Source of the DNA: Candidatus Manganitrophaceae bacterium
GTDB lineage: Bacteria > Nitrospirota > Nitrospiria > SBBL01 > JAADHI01
Assembly (NCBI GenBank): GCA_012960925.1
Contig: DUAG01000019.1
Coordinates: forward strand, 1 to 64,000
Reading direction: 5' to 3'
Length of the DNA: 64,000 nt
A program made the position numbers and the translations under genes. The notes under the pieces were generated by a model, which saw only the letters and a list, made by a program, of their open reading frames with translations, was not told where the DNA came from and made no database searches. Of this stretch, positions 41,847-51,671 are shown in pieces (within the stretch, counting starts at the first letter, position 1; every line of letters starts with the position of its first letter).

Positions 41847-43355
41847 GTGAAGAAACTTTTATTTTTTGTTCCATGGTTGATTTTGACAACAAGCGGGGTT
41901 GGGGCCCAGACCTTGGCTGATCGTGTCATTGAGTATACGCTCTCAAACGGCCTAAGGGTCCTGATGGTCGAGCGGCATCAGGTGCCAACGGTCTCCTTCC
42001 GTATTGTTTACAACGTTGGTTCTACGGATGAAGTCAGTGGGATAACCGGCGTGGCCCATCTCTATGAACATATGGCATTTAAAGGGACCCGGACGCTCGG
42101 CACATCTGATTTTGAGAAAGAAGAGAAGGTTCTGGCCAAAATTGAAAAGCTGAACGATATGATTGTATTGGAAGAAAGGAAGGGAAGCAATGCAGAGCCG
42201 GGACGGCTAGAGGTATTGAAGGAAAAATTTACTTTGCTCCAAGAAGAGGCAGGACAATGGGTTGTACCAAATGAAGTCGGAGAGATCTACGATCGGAATG
42301 GGGCGGTTGGTTTTAATGCCTCCACCAGCCGTGATGTAACCTCTTATATTGTCAGCCTCCCGGCAAACCGGGTTCCTCTCTGGATCGCGATAGAATCGGA
42401 CCGGATGGCCAATCCGGTCCTGCGTGAATTTTACAAGGAGAGAGATGTCGTTCTGGAAGAACGCCGAATGAGCGTCGAGACAAGCCCGATCGGAAAGTTG
42501 TATGAGACCTTTCTCTCAACGGCCTTTGTTGCCCATCCCTACGGCTATCCTACACTTGGCTGGCCTTCAGATGTCGGCTCTCTTTCTGCCACGAAAACGG
42601 CCCTCTTTTTCAAGACCTATTATGCGCCAAACAATACGATTATTGCATTGGTCGGTGATTTTAAGGCGGCGGAAGTTCTTCCCCTTCTAGAGGCTTCTTT
42701 CGGAACAATCCCTTCCGGTCCTCTCCCTCCAAAGGTGGTGACGGTAGAGCCCCCGCAGCGGGGTGAACGGCGGGTAGAGGTCGAGGATGAGTCAAACCCC
42801 AGACTGCTCATCGGTTACCACAAACCCAACCTGCATCACCCGGATGATGCCGTTTTTGATGTGATCGATTCCCTCCTCTCCATGGGGCGGACTTCCCGGC
42901 TTTATAAAAAACTGGTCAAGGAAGAAAAGGTTGCGGTCAGCGTATCGAGCAGGGCCGGAAGCCCTGGCGCGCGTTATCCGAGTCTTTTTACGATTTCCGC
43001 GACTCCTCGCGCTCCGCACACCACCCTGGAATTAGAGGAGGCGATTTATGCCGTGCTGGAACGCTTGAAAACAGAACCGCCCACTGAAAAAGAGCTTCAA
43101 AAGGTCATCACAAACATCGACGCCTCCCTGATCCGCTCTCTCCGGTCGAATAGCGGTCTGGCGGCCCAGCTTTCCTATTTTGAAGCGGTGGCCGATGATT
43201 GGCGGTATACCCTTCGAAACCGGGATGCCATCGCAAAGGTGACCGGCGAGGATGTGATGCGTGTCGCCCGGACCTACTTCATAAAAAAAAGCCGGACCGT
43301 TGCTACCCTGGTTCAACAGGAAAAAAAATCAAATGACAAGGAGATAGCGCAATGA
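41847..43355 (+). CDS. M16 zinc peptidase, catalytic member of pair 1
   Basis: 502 residues. Signal peptide (KKLLFFVPWLILTTSGVGA) and inverted zinc motif HLYEH (71-75) with a downstream acidic ligand region ERDVVLEERRMSVE. Compared with the pair 2 enzyme it has an insert of about 60 residues rich in Lys and Glu right after the zinc motif. The C-terminal half is the M16 inactive-like domain. GTG start with AAGGAG seven bases upstream. Its stop overlaps the start of its non-catalytic partner (ATGA), as in PqqF/MPP-type two-subunit M16 proteases. Probably periplasmic. Confidence 0.88.
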   Translation: MKKLLFFVPWLILTTSGVGAQTLADRVIEYTLSNGLRVLMVERHQVPTVSFRIVYNVGSTDEVSGITGVAHLYEHMAFKGTRTLGTSDFEKEEKVLAKIEKLNDMIVLEERKGSNAEPGRLEVLKEKFTLLQEEAGQWVVPNEVGEIYDRNGAVGFNASTSRDVTSYIVSLPANRVPLWIAIESDRMANPVLREFYKERDVVLEERRMSVETSPIGKLYETFLSTAFVAHPYGYPTLGWPSDVGSLSATKTALFFKTYYAPNNTIIALVGDFKAAEVLPLLEASFGTIPSGPLPPKVVTVEPPQRGERRVEVEDESNPRLLIGYHKPNLHHPDDAVFDVIDSLLSMGRTSRLYKKLVKEEKVAVSVSSRAGSPGARYPSLFTISATPRAPHTTLELEEAIYAVLERLKTEPPTEKELQKVITNIDASLIRSLRSNSGLAAQLSYFEAVADDWRYTLRNRDAIAKVTGEDVMRVARTYFIKKSRTVATLVQQEKKSNDKEIAQ

Positions 43356-44803
43356 GTTGGGCAAAGATGAAAAAGATGGTTTTGCTCACCCTGGTTGTTT
43401 TCCTCTATTCGGCCTGTCTCCCGCTTCATCAGGTGCAGCATTCGGGGGCCGAAGGATTATCCGACCCGAGAACTTTGGTTTTCCCTCCCCAACCCTTCCA
43501 GCCTCCCAAGGCGGAGCGGATGACCCTCTCAAACGGCATGGTTCTCTACTTGTTGGAGGACCATGAACTTCCCCTGATCAATCTTCAGATGAAGATACGG
43601 ACCGGGGATCTCTACGAACCTGCGGACAAGATCGCCCTAGCGGGCATGACGGGAACCGTCATGCGGACCGGAGGAACCCGCCAACTTCGCGGAGATGAGA
43701 TTGATGAGGCGCTGGACCAGATTGCCGCCGGTTTGTCGGTCTGGATCGGGACGGATTCAGGAGGGGCCTCCCTGGATGTTCTGAAGAAGGATTTTGACTT
43801 CGGACTTCAATTGCTGGCCGACATCCTGATGCATCCCGCCTTTGAGGAAGAAAAACTTACTCTTGTAAAGAACAGGGCCTTGGAGGGAATCCGTAGACGC
43901 AATGACCGCCCCTCTTCGATAGCGAGCCGGGAGTTTTGGAAACAGCTCTACGGTGAGGACAATCCCTATGCCAGAGAATCGACGGAAGAGACGGTCAACG
44001 CGATTCATCGGGAGGATCTCATTGCCTTCCATGAAAAATATTTTGTGCCGAACAATATCATGGTTGGGGTTACCGGTGATTTTGATAAAAGAGTGATGAT
44101 CGAAAAAATTGAGAAAGCCTTTGCGGGCTGGCCAAAGAGAGAGGTCCTTTTACCGAAAGTTCTGCCGGTGCGTACACGGAAGGCAGGGGGTGTCTACCAC
44201 ATTCAACGACCGATTACACAGACTCAGGTCCGCATCGGCCATCTCGGGATCAAGCAGGTAAACCCCGATTCTTTCGCTCTGTCGATCATGAACGATGTGC
44301 TCGGGGGCGGGGGGATGGCCAGCCGGCTCTTTTCAGACATCAGAAGCCGTCAGGGCCTGGCCTATTCTGTCGGATCTATTTTTCGGCCCGGAAAGTTGGA
44401 ACGGGGGGTCTTCCTCGCGTATAGCGGGACGCGGGTCGAGTCGACGTATCAAGCCATTTCGACCATCATAGAGCACATCGAAAAGATTCGAAAGGAACCT
44501 GTTTCGGACGAAGAGCTGAAGCGAGCCAAGGATGCCTTTCTTAACTCTTTTATTTTTTCTTTCTCGAGTCCGGCACAGATTGTGGGTCAGCAGATGTCGC
44601 TGGAATATTACGGTCTCCCGTCAGATTATCTGGAACAATACCGGGACAATGTCGCAAAGGTCACAAAATCGGATGTCTTGCGGGTTGCCAGGGAATATCT
44701 TCATCCCGACCGACTGGTGATCCTGGCGGTTGGCGACGAGACTCAATTTGATCAGGCCCTGTCGACTCTGGGGAAGGTAGAGCAGATTGAAGTGGGTCCG
44801 TAG
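43352..44803 (+). CDS. M16-fold partner lacking the zinc motif, pair 1
   Basis: 483 residues. Lipoprotein signal (VVFLYSAC) suggests membrane tethering. The M16 fold is evident (LSNGMVLYLLEDHELPLINL, FVPNNIMVGVTGDF, GGGGMASRLFSDIR with the substrate-binding R/Y region), but the HxxEH position reads LAGMTGTVMRTGG, so it cannot bind catalytic zinc. It most likely closes the chamber and presents substrate for the upstream catalytic subunit. Translation is coupled to it by a 4-base overlap. Confidence 0.85.
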   Translation: MSWAKMKKMVLLTLVVFLYSACLPLHQVQHSGAEGLSDPRTLVFPPQPFQPPKAERMTLSNGMVLYLLEDHELPLINLQMKIRTGDLYEPADKIALAGMTGTVMRTGGTRQLRGDEIDEALDQIAAGLSVWIGTDSGGASLDVLKKDFDFGLQLLADILMHPAFEEEKLTLVKNRALEGIRRRNDRPSSIASREFWKQLYGEDNPYARESTEETVNAIHREDLIAFHEKYFVPNNIMVGVTGDFDKRVMIEKIEKAFAGWPKREVLLPKVLPVRTRKAGGVYHIQRPITQTQVRIGHLGIKQVNPDSFALSIMNDVLGGGGMASRLFSDIRSRQGLAYSVGSIFRPGKLERGVFLAYSGTRVESTYQAISTIIEHIEKIRKEPVSDEELKRAKDAFLNSFIFSFSSPAQIVGQQMSLEYYGLPSDYLEQYRDNVAKVTKSDVLRVAREYLHPDRLVILAVGDETQFDQALSTLGKVEQIEVGP

Positions 44804-44812
44804 AAAAGGGGC

Positions 44813-45337
44813 TTGGACGCTATTGGAAGATCAATAAAGATAGAAATCATTGAAGGGAATCTTCTGGATTGCGGGGCCGATGTTATTGTCAATCCGGCGA
44901 ATTGCCGGGGACAGATGGGCGGCGGGGTTGCAGGTGTCATCCGCCGGGCGGCTGGAGAGGTGGTCGAGCTTGAGGCGATGAAGCAGGCACCAATTTTAGT
45001 GGGAATGGCCGTCTTGACGGGTGGGGGTAAGTGCCAGTTCAAGGGGATCATTCATGCGCCGACCATGGTTCGGCCAGCGGAGGCGATTCCAGTTAAGAAT
45101 GTGAGAAAAGTGACCCGTGCTGCGCTGGATCTTGCAGAAAAAGGACAGATCTCTTGTCTCGGGTTTCCCGGATTGGGGACCGGTGTCGGAAGGGTTTCTC
45201 CGGACGCCGCTGCCAAGGCCATGATCGATGAGATGACGGCTTTTCAGGGAAATGCGATTCAAAAAATTATCCTGGTGGATGTCCTCCGGGCCATGGTTGT
45301 GGCCTGGGGAAAGGCACTCTCTAAACAGAATCAATAG
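44813..45337 (+). CDS. Macro-domain protein (ADP-ribose binding)
   Basis: 174 residues, single macro domain. The ADP-ribose pocket is visible: GADVIVNPANCRGQMGGGVAG and the phosphate loop GFPGLGTGVGRVSP. Such proteins bind or hydrolyse ADP-ribose derivatives or O-acetyl-ADP-ribose, the product of sirtuins such as the one at 26.9 kb, though the genes are not adjacent. TTG start at 44813 is the only plausible one near the N terminus; GGGG lies immediately before it. Follows the M16 pair by 9 bases. Confidence 0.8.
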   Translation: MDAIGRSIKIEIIEGNLLDCGADVIVNPANCRGQMGGGVAGVIRRAAGEVVELEAMKQAPILVGMAVLTGGGKCQFKGIIHAPTMVRPAEAIPVKNVRKVTRAALDLAEKGQISCLGFPGLGTGVGRVSPDAAAKAMIDEMTAFQGNAIQKIILVDVLRAMVVAWGKALSKQNQ

Positions 45338-45352
45338 GGAGATCGAAATTAA

Positions 45353-46297
45353 ATGCTTCACAGAATGAAATTACGGGTTGTTTATGGAGGCGACATCGCA
45401 AAAGACAAAGTCGCACGACGGCTCAAATTGAAAATAATCTTACAAGCCGGGTTTGCCGTACTGATTCCATTTATGGGTATTACCTATTTTCTGCTGACTG
45501 ACCCTGGTGTGATGGAGCTGGTCTTGATCGGTTTTCTGTCGTCTCTATCTTGTGTTCCCGTTGTGCTCTATGCTTATGCGAAAGGATACGGTCGTCCCCT
45601 GGCGGACCTCTGGCGGGAACGCCCCAATGAGATGAAATACCTGGCCATCAAGATAGGCTTTCTCTACGGGTTTGCCCTCTACTGGATGATTCTGGGGATT
45701 GTTGAGTTTCTCTTCGGTTATGACACCTTCCGGGCGGCGCTGATTAGTTTTGTTGCGAGTGCGGCAGCGAGAGATGGGTTTGAAATCGGCTACTATAGGG
45801 CCAAAGCGGTAGCACAGGATCAGATCTCGATCTTCCCGGATAACCGTTCGATCGCAGAGCTCTTTCCGGTTGCTCCGGCGAAAATCTTTGCCCTGCTGTC
45901 TACCGTTATAATCGGAGGGGGAGTGACAGGCGCCTTTCTTGGACCGCTTCTCCCAAACACGCTTCATCAGGCGGTGGCCATCGGGACCATCGTCGGCATC
46001 GTCGCGACCTTTGCCTATACCTGGTCACTCGAAGAACCCCCCGGTTTTCCGGTGCTGATTCGGTTTTTCATCTGGCCGGGTTTCACGATGGCCTTGACCT
46101 ATTTTTTGATATGGGCCTACCTCCTCCGAAAGGTTTTTCTGGTGAACCTAAGCCCTTCAATCGATTTTGGACTCCTTATGGCCGCCTGTTCCGGGTGGAT
46201 GACTTTTGAAACCCTTTTCCTGGGCTATCTTCAGTGGAAGAAGCCTGTTGACTCCTCGACCGTTCCTGAAGAGCATGCTGACCCCGTTGCGTCGTAA
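45353..46297 (+). CDS. Polytopic membrane protein of unknown function
   Basis: 314 residues with about six to seven predicted membrane helices (for example AVLIPFMGITYFLL, LIGFLSSLSCVPVVLYAYA, GFLYGFALYWMILGIVEFLF, and two near 185-230). The N terminus is basic, and a soluble loop (GYYRAKAVAQDQISIFPDNR) lies midway. GGGAG precedes the ATG. It may be cotranscribed with the macro-domain gene 15 bases upstream. I do not recognise a family. Confidence 0.6.
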   Translation: MLHRMKLRVVYGGDIAKDKVARRLKLKIILQAGFAVLIPFMGITYFLLTDPGVMELVLIGFLSSLSCVPVVLYAYAKGYGRPLADLWRERPNEMKYLAIKIGFLYGFALYWMILGIVEFLFGYDTFRAALISFVASAAARDGFEIGYYRAKAVAQDQISIFPDNRSIAELFPVAPAKIFALLSTVIIGGGVTGAFLGPLLPNTLHQAVAIGTIVGIVATFAYTWSLEEPPGFPVLIRFFIWPGFTMALTYFLIWAYLLRKVFLVNLSPSIDFGLLMAACSGWMTFETLFLGYLQWKKPVDSSTVPEEHADPVAS

Positions 46298-46320
46298 GGT
46301 TGAAAATGCTATGGTTCCAA

Positions 46321-46460
46321 GGTAACCATCAGCATACCCATCTAAGCCCCCATGGCTGTGTTGCTGCGGTACTCGAATCCTCACGTATGGACATACGTTG
46401 CGGTTCTGTGTTCCTCGTGCCTTGCCCTGAAGGCTTATCCAGGCACGCTGAATGATTACC
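46321..46460. repeat. Repeat family A, copy A3 (complete)
   Basis: Exactly 140 bp between inverted ends GGTAACCATCAGCAT (46321-46335) and CGCTGAATGATTACC (46446-46460). The left half matches A1, and the whole element aligns in reverse complement with A2. The sequence between has no coding capacity that starts with a ribosome site. It ends 17 bases before the next gene's start codon. Confidence 0.7.
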
Positions 46461-46477
46461 TGATAAGAGGAGAAATA

Positions 46478-47128
46478 ATGTTGAAACGAGATACGCCCCG
46501 GAGTGCAACCTTCATCATTTTGGTTGCCTTGTTCGTCGCCTCACTCGCGGTTTCGAGCGTCTGGGCTGATTATATGGCCGATCAGTATATTACGATCTCT
46601 CACGGTGAGTTTGGGGGAGATCGGCGGATCATGGAAGCCAAGATCTACTCCCAGGGCAAGAAGTTGCGCATGGAAACGACGATTGGAGGGCGGAAGTCGA
46701 TCAATATCTCTCGTGGCGACAAGAGCCCTCCCGTCATGTGGGTATTGATGCCGAATGAAAAGATGTACATGGAAACCCTGGGAAAAGAGGGGGAAGGAAA
46801 CCCGATGGACCCTGGATCAAGGATGGGCATTGAAAAGATCTTTGTCACGAAGGAACATGTTGCTGGCCGAATGACGAACAAGTTTAAGCTCGTCTGGAAA
46901 GACAAGGATGGCAGCCGCTTAAGCGGTTTTGCCTGGGAGTTGATTGACCTCAACAATGCCCCGATCCGCCAGGAGTTTTTCAATAAAAATGAGCATGTTC
47001 TGGTACAATTGGCCAACATTACGGTAAAAAAACTTGATCCGGCCCTCTTCGAAGTTCCCGAAGGGTATCGCAAGATCTCAATGCCTCCACAGATGTCGCC
47101 TGGCCCGCCTGTTCCGAATCGCCCTTAA
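46478..47128 (+). CDS. Exported DUF4412-like protein
   Basis: 217 residues from the ATG at 46478, chosen for GGAG nearby and a clear signal peptide (TFIILVALFVASLAVSSVWA). The mature part matches the DUF4412/LolA-like layout: a strand with KIYSQGKKLRMET, a SINISRGDKSPPVMWVLMP strand pair and MYMETLGKE, then FEVPEGYRKIS near the end. The fold suggests a lipid- or hydrophobe-handling periplasmic protein, but no activity is known. Readings from further upstream run through repeat A3 and are rejected. Confidence 0.65.
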   Translation: MLKRDTPRSATFIILVALFVASLAVSSVWADYMADQYITISHGEFGGDRRIMEAKIYSQGKKLRMETTIGGRKSINISRGDKSPPVMWVLMPNEKMYMETLGKEGEGNPMDPGSRMGIEKIFVTKEHVAGRMTNKFKLVWKDKDGSRLSGFAWELIDLNNAPIRQEFFNKNEHVLVQLANITVKKLDPALFEVPEGYRKISMPPQMSPGPPVPNRP

Positions 47129-47314
47129 TTCTACTGTAAAGATGGTCCTGTGAGGTCAGTCCTCCAGAATTTAAATAATGTTTCCTTGTCGGTATTGTGG
47201 GACTTGACAATGTGAAGAAACCTGTTAGGATTTAGGAAAATCGAGGTGGTTTCGTACCTTATAAAAGAGGTCTTGTTTTGCAATCATTGAAGATGGCTGT
47301 TCGGTATAAGAAGC

Positions 47315-47343
47315 TTGACAGCGTGGGAGTCATATGCTACCAT
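47315..47343 (+). promoter_or_regulatory. Candidate extended -10 promoter for the M23 gene
   Basis: -35 TTGACA (47315-47320), 17-base spacer, -10 TACCAT (47338-47343) preceded by TGC, the extended -10 form. It leaves a leader of about 18 bases with GGAG before the ATG at 47368. A further TTGACA at 47205-47210 has no good -10. Confidence 0.45.
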
Positions 47344-47367
47344 GCCTCCGGCGTTAGGAGTTAGTGG

Positions 47368-48285
47368 ATGGGGAAGAAGCGAGAAGTGTACACGGTTGTC
47401 GTCCTCCCGAGTCCGACGTCGGAACCCTACCGGTTTACTTTAAGAAAAACGATATTAAAAGCCCTCCTTGGATTTACCTCTGTTTTTGTCCTCCTTTTGG
47501 TTTTATTCTTTGCACGATACTTCTTGATGTTGGACCAGCTTTCTGACCTTAAAGACCTTCGAAGAGAAACCAAAGCTCAGAAAATACAAATCCAAAGTTT
47601 TGTCGGAACCATCGATGCCCTGAAGAAGCAGATGACCCGTTTGGTTGAGTTTGACCGTAAGTTACGTGTGATTACGGATATCGGCTTTGGTCAGGAGAGT
47701 CGGAGTTCTCTTGGGCGTGGTGGGCCCGAAAGCGGAGAGGATCCACGCGATGCAATGCTTGGATCTGATTCTATGTTGAGGACAACATCTTCCATCCGGT
47801 CAGACTTGGGGGAACTCAGGGAAAAGTCGATTCGGCAAGAGAAAAGTTTCCAGGAGCTTGCCGAGGCGGTCCGCAGCCGCCAGGCCCTATGGGCTTCCAC
47901 CCCCTCAGTTTGGCCGACAGACGGATGGGTCAGCTCTTCGTTTGGAAAGCGAATTTCTCCTTTTACCGGGCGATTTCAACGGCATAAGGGGATTGATATT
48001 GCCGCACGGCCGGGAACGGCTATTATTGCTCCGGCGGGGGGGGTTGTTTCCTATTCCAGATTTAATGGGGGTTTCGGTAAGTTTTTAAAACTGAATCATG
48101 GCTATGGGTATGTTACACACTATGGTCATCTCTCAAAAGCATCGGTGAAGGTCGGTCAAAAGGTGAAACGGGGGGAGATCATTGGTTATGTTGGTAACAC
48201 AGGCCTCTCGACCGGTCCACACCTTCACTATGAAGTTTTCGTAAATTCAATACCCGTTGATCCGATGAAATACATCCTGAACTGA
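47368..48285 (+). CDS. Membrane-anchored M23 peptidase (MepM/NlpD-type)
   Basis: 305 residues. A short cytoplasmic N terminus, one membrane helix (LLGFTSVFVLLLVLFFARYF) and a coiled-coil stretch are followed by a C-terminal LytM domain. Zinc ligands are HKGIDIA (His and Asp) and HLHYEV, with the catalytic His in THYGHLS. It probably cuts peptidoglycan cross-links or activates amidases in the periplasm, consistent with cell-wall remodelling. ATG with GGAG seven bases upstream. Confidence 0.88.
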   Translation: MGKKREVYTVVVLPSPTSEPYRFTLRKTILKALLGFTSVFVLLLVLFFARYFLMLDQLSDLKDLRRETKAQKIQIQSFVGTIDALKKQMTRLVEFDRKLRVITDIGFGQESRSSLGRGGPESGEDPRDAMLGSDSMLRTTSSIRSDLGELREKSIRQEKSFQELAEAVRSRQALWASTPSVWPTDGWVSSSFGKRISPFTGRFQRHKGIDIAARPGTAIIAPAGGVVSYSRFNGGFGKFLKLNHGYGYVTHYGHLSKASVKVGQKVKRGEIIGYVGNTGLSTGPHLHYEVFVNSIPVDPMKYILN

Positions 48286-48535
48286 TTCTATGCCTATGTG
48301 GACTTTCCAGCAACTTCGTTCAAATTACTAAATAAGGGTCTCACGATCAGTCGCTTCAAACTTATCCAATTAATAATGAGGGACGGTGGGGGTCAGTTTG
48401 CAGGAGCGGTTGGTTCTTTCCTGCAATAAGGAGGAGAGCAAAGGGCGGTTCACCATTTTCTCTCCCGGATTATCAACGCTGGTATGGCCGCCCACGCGGT
48501 CGGTCTTACCGGGTAGGAGGAGGTTTACAGGTCCG
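48286..48535 (+). promoter_or_regulatory. 250-bp leader region before the cold-shock gene
   Basis: No gene seen. GGTATGGCCGC and GCGGTCGGTCTTACC near 48481-48510 can form a hairpin just upstream of GGAGGAGG (48517-48524). Long structured leaders are usual for cold-shock genes; the sequence does not show a canonical cold box. Confidence 0.35.
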
Positions 48536-48742
48536 ATGGCGGTAAAAGGTAAGGTGAAATGGTTTAACGAAAAAAAAGGGTATGGATTTATTGAAAGGGA
48601 AGACGGTGGAGATGTTTTTGTCCACTTCTCAGCGATTGCGGGGGATGGTTTTAAGACTTTGGCTGAAGGGGATGCCGTTGAGTTTGAAGTGACCCAGGGA
48701 GAGAAGGGTCCTCAGGCCTCTGATATTCAGAAATCGATGTAA
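48536..48742 (+). CDS. csp: Cold-shock domain protein (CspA family)
   Basis: 68 residues, the normal single cold-shock domain. RNP1 KGYGFIE and RNP2 DVFVHFSAI are both intact, with the N-terminal [12 protein letters not shown] strand. It binds single-stranded RNA/DNA and prevents RNA structure. ATG at 48536 is chosen because the domain begins there; longer readings to 48386 are leader. A strong terminator follows. Confidence 0.93.
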   Translation: MAVKGKVKWFNEKKGYGFIEREDGGDVFVHFSAIAGDGFKTLAEGDAVEFEVTQGEKGPQASDIQKSM

Positions 48743-48761
48743 CAATTAATTGAATGTGGAA

Positions 48762-48805
48762 TTGCAAAAACCCCGACAAGGATCTTCTTGCCGGGGTTTT
48801 TGCAA
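48762..48805 (+). terminator. Rho-independent terminator after the cold-shock gene
   Basis: TTGCAAAAACCCCG-a-CAAG (48762-48780) pairs with CTTG-c-CGGGGTTTTTGCAA (48787-48805) around a 6-base loop. The right arm itself carries the T run, and the long A/T pairing makes it effective in both directions. Confidence 0.85.
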
Positions 48806-48950
48806 TGGCAGGGATGACAGTTTTATGATAAAATCAGCTTGTTTTCGCTACAAGGGATGAATACTCCTAGTGAGTGTAATCCTCCTTCTTCTGGGGTGGG
48901 GTTCTTCAAGATCAGGGTCGAATGAGAAATAAGAATTTTATGGAGCCGGG

Positions 48951-51668
48951 ATGTTAAGGAATCTTGTAAGAAAAGTTATTGGGAGCCGCAATGACAGGGA
49001 ATTGAAGCGCTTACAGCCCCTTGTCTCTCAAGTCAATGCCCTGGAGGAATCCTTCTTAAAACTGACTGATCAACAGTTGCGGGAGAAAACTGATCTTTTT
49101 AAGGCGCAGATTCTTATCTCTACAGAGGACAAGGAAACTGCCAGTGATGCGGAAGAAGAGGGTCGAGAAGAGGGGGCGGCGGTTGAGCGATCGAAGGAAC
49201 TTGCGAGACGACTTGATGCCATCCTCCCGGAGGCCTTTGCGCTTGTCAGGGAAGCGTCAAAGCGAGTTCTCGGTATGCGCCATTTTGATGTCCAGATTTT
49301 AGGCGGGATTATTCTGCATGAAGGGAAAATTGCCGAGATGAGGACGGGTGAGGGGAAAACCTTGGCCGCGACGCTTCCGGTTTATTTGAACGCCTTGGCT
49401 GGAAATGGGGTGCATGTTGTTACCGTCAATGATTATCTGGCCACACGGGATGCCGAATGGATGGGAAAGGTTTATCGATTTCTTGGCCTGACGGTTGGAA
49501 GCATTCGGCATGATGCCACGGATGAGGAACGGCAAGCCGCCTATGGTTCGGATGTGACCTATGGGACGAATAACGAGTTTGGTTTTGATTATCTTCGCGA
49601 CAACATGAAGTTTGATCCAAAGAGCTTTGTCCAGCGCGATCCCCACTATGCCATTATTGACGAGGTCGACAGTATCTTAATTGACGAGGCGCGTACCCCG
49701 CTCATCATATCAGGCCCTGCCGAGAAATCAACGGCACTCTATTACCGGGTCAATCAGATCATCCCATCCCTAAAGAAAGAGGTTGACTACACGCTCGAAG
49801 AGAAGTCTAAGACGGTCACACTGACAGAGGAGGGAAACGTCAAGGTAGAGGCCTTATTGGAGGTCGATAACCTATATGATCTTGCCAATATCTCCCTGGT
49901 TCACCATGTGCTTCAGGCCTTAAAGGCCCATGTCATGTTCAAACGGGATATTGATTATGTAGTCAAGGACGGAGAGGTGGTCATCGTCGACGAGTTTACC
50001 GGGCGGATGATGGCGGGCCGGAGATGGAGTGACGGTCTTCACCAGGCCGTGGAAGCAAAAGAGGGAGTGAAAATCGCCAACGAAAATCAAACCCTGGCGT
50101 CGATTACCTTTCAGAATTATTTCAGGCTGTATCATAAATTGGGGGGAATGACCGGTACCGCGGATACCGAGGCGGCCGAATTTGCAAAGACCTATAACCT
50201 GGAAGTCCTTGTTATTCCACCGAATCGCAGCATGATCCGGGAAGATCTTTCAGATGTGATTTATCGCACTCAGAAGGAAAAGTTTGAGGCGATCGTTCAG
50301 GAGATTATTGAACTCAATGAGGTCGGACATCCGACTCTGGTTGGGACGATCTCGATCGAAGACTCCGAACTAATCTCTGCCCTTTTAAAGCGTAAAGGGA
50401 TCATACATTCTGTCCTCAATGCGAAGCATCATGATAAGGAAGCCGCTATTATTGCCCAGGCCGGAAGCAAAGGGGCCGTGACGATTGCCACCAATATGGC
50501 TGGCCGTGGGACCGATATCCTCTTGGGAGGCAATGCAGAGTTTTTATTCGACCAATACAAAAAACAGCATCCTGACACATCTGAAGAGGACCTCCAAAAT
50601 GCAGAAGGGAAGATCATCGAGGAGGTTGGGCGTGGGAAGAAAGAGGTCATCGAGCTGGGGGGGCTCCATATTATCGGAACGGAGCGGCACGAATCCCGGC
50701 GGGTTGATAATCAATTAAGAGGCCGTTCAGGTCGTCAGGGAGATCCGGGGTCTTCACGCTTTTACCTCTCTCTGGAAGATGATCTCCTCCGAATTTTCGG
50801 GTCGGACCGTATTGCAAAACTCATGAACCGTCTCGGTATGGAAGAGGGGGTTCCGATTGAGCATCGCATGGTTAGCCGTGCCATTGAAAACGCTCAGAAA
50901 CGAGTGGAGTCTCATAACTTCGATATTCGGAAACAACTTCTTGAATATGATGATGTAATGAATATGCAGCGTACCGCCATTTATGCCCGACGCAGAGAGG
51001 TCCTTTCCGATGAGGGGATTGAAGAAGATATTCAAGAACTAATCGATGAATTGATCGACAATCTCCTGATGGCATATTGCCCGGAAGAGGCCTATTCCGA
51101 GGCATGGGACGGAGCGGGTTTGACAGAGGCCCTATCGCATCACTTCTCTTTGAGTGTTACAAAAGAGGCGCTCGGCTTTCCCGATATCGGCAGGGATGCC
51201 CTAAAAGAGGGGATTCTCCAGAATGTTCAGGAGGTTTTTCGTCAGAAGGAAGCTGGATTTGGCAAAGAATTAATGCATCAACTGGAGAAGCAGATCTTTC
51301 TTCGTATGATCGATTCCCACTGGAAGGATCATCTTCTTGCGATGGATTCCTTAAAAGAAGGGATTGGTTTACGCGGATACGGTCAAAAGGAGCCTCTCAG
51401 CGAGTATAAGAAGGAAGGTTTTGAGATGTTCACCGCAATGATTGACCGGATAAAAGGAGACACGATAGAACAACTCTTCCGTGTTCAGATTGTCCGAGAG
51501 GAAAGGAAGCCGATCGCGGCCTTTTTTCCGGGTGAGCAGGAGATGCAGATGAATCGCGGTGAGTCAACGCCGCCCCGGACGGTGCATCGTGAAGGGAAAA
51601 AGGTTGGCAGGAATGATCCCTGCACTTGCGGGAGCGGTAAGAAATATAAGAAATGCTGTGGAAGATAA
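48951..51668 (+). CDS. secA: Preprotein translocase ATPase SecA
   Basis: 905 residues. Walker A MRTGEGKT (about 123-130), DEAD-type [11 protein letters not shown], the preprotein cross-linking and helical scaffold regions, and motif [10 protein letters not shown] are present. The C terminus is a zinc-binding SEC-C tail ([18 protein letters not shown]) for SecB and ribosome contact. SecA pushes preproteins through SecYEG using ATP. Two tiny overlapping upstream frames (48857-48925, 48922-48957) precede and overlap its start. The GGDEF gene follows 4 bases after the stop. Confidence 0.95.
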   Translation: MLRNLVRKVIGSRNDRELKRLQPLVSQVNALEESFLKLTDQQLREKTDLFKAQILISTEDKETASDAEEEGREEGAAVERSKELARRLDAILPEAFALVREASKRVLGMRHFDVQILGGIILHEGKIAEMRTGEGKTLAATLPVYLNALAGNGVHVVTVNDYLATRDAEWMGKVYRFLGLTVGSIRHDATDEERQAAYGSDVTYGTNNEFGFDYLRDNMKFDPKSFVQRDPHYAIIDEVDSILIDEARTPLIISGPAEKSTALYYRVNQIIPSLKKEVDYTLEEKSKTVTLTEEGNVKVEALLEVDNLYDLANISLVHHVLQALKAHVMFKRDIDYVVKDGEVVIVDEFTGRMMAGRRWSDGLHQAVEAKEGVKIANENQTLASITFQNYFRLYHKLGGMTGTADTEAAEFAKTYNLEVLVIPPNRSMIREDLSDVIYRTQKEKFEAIVQEIIELNEVGHPTLVGTISIEDSELISALLKRKGIIHSVLNAKHHDKEAAIIAQAGSKGAVTIATNMAGRGTDILLGGNAEFLFDQYKKQHPDTSEEDLQNAEGKIIEEVGRGKKEVIELGGLHIIGTERHESRRVDNQLRGRSGRQGDPGSSRFYLSLEDDLLRIFGSDRIAKLMNRLGMEEGVPIEHRMVSRAIENAQKRVESHNFDIRKQLLEYDDVMNMQRTAIYARRREVLSDEGIEEDIQELIDELIDNLLMAYCPEEAYSEAWDGAGLTEALSHHFSLSVTKEALGFPDIGRDALKEGILQNVQEVFRQKEAGFGKELMHQLEKQIFLRMIDSHWKDHLLAMDSLKEGIGLRGYGQKEPLSEYKKEGFEMFTAMIDRIKGDTIEQLFRVQIVREERKPIAAFFPGEQEMQMNRGESTPPRTVHREGKKVGRNDPCTCGSGKKYKKCCGR

Positions 51669-51671
51669 GAA

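Noticed and set aside
46352-46477. Upstream extension of the DUF4412-like protein through repeat A3
   Set aside because: The reading crosses the non-coding repeat, while the ATG at 46478 has a ribosome site and begins a normal signal peptide.
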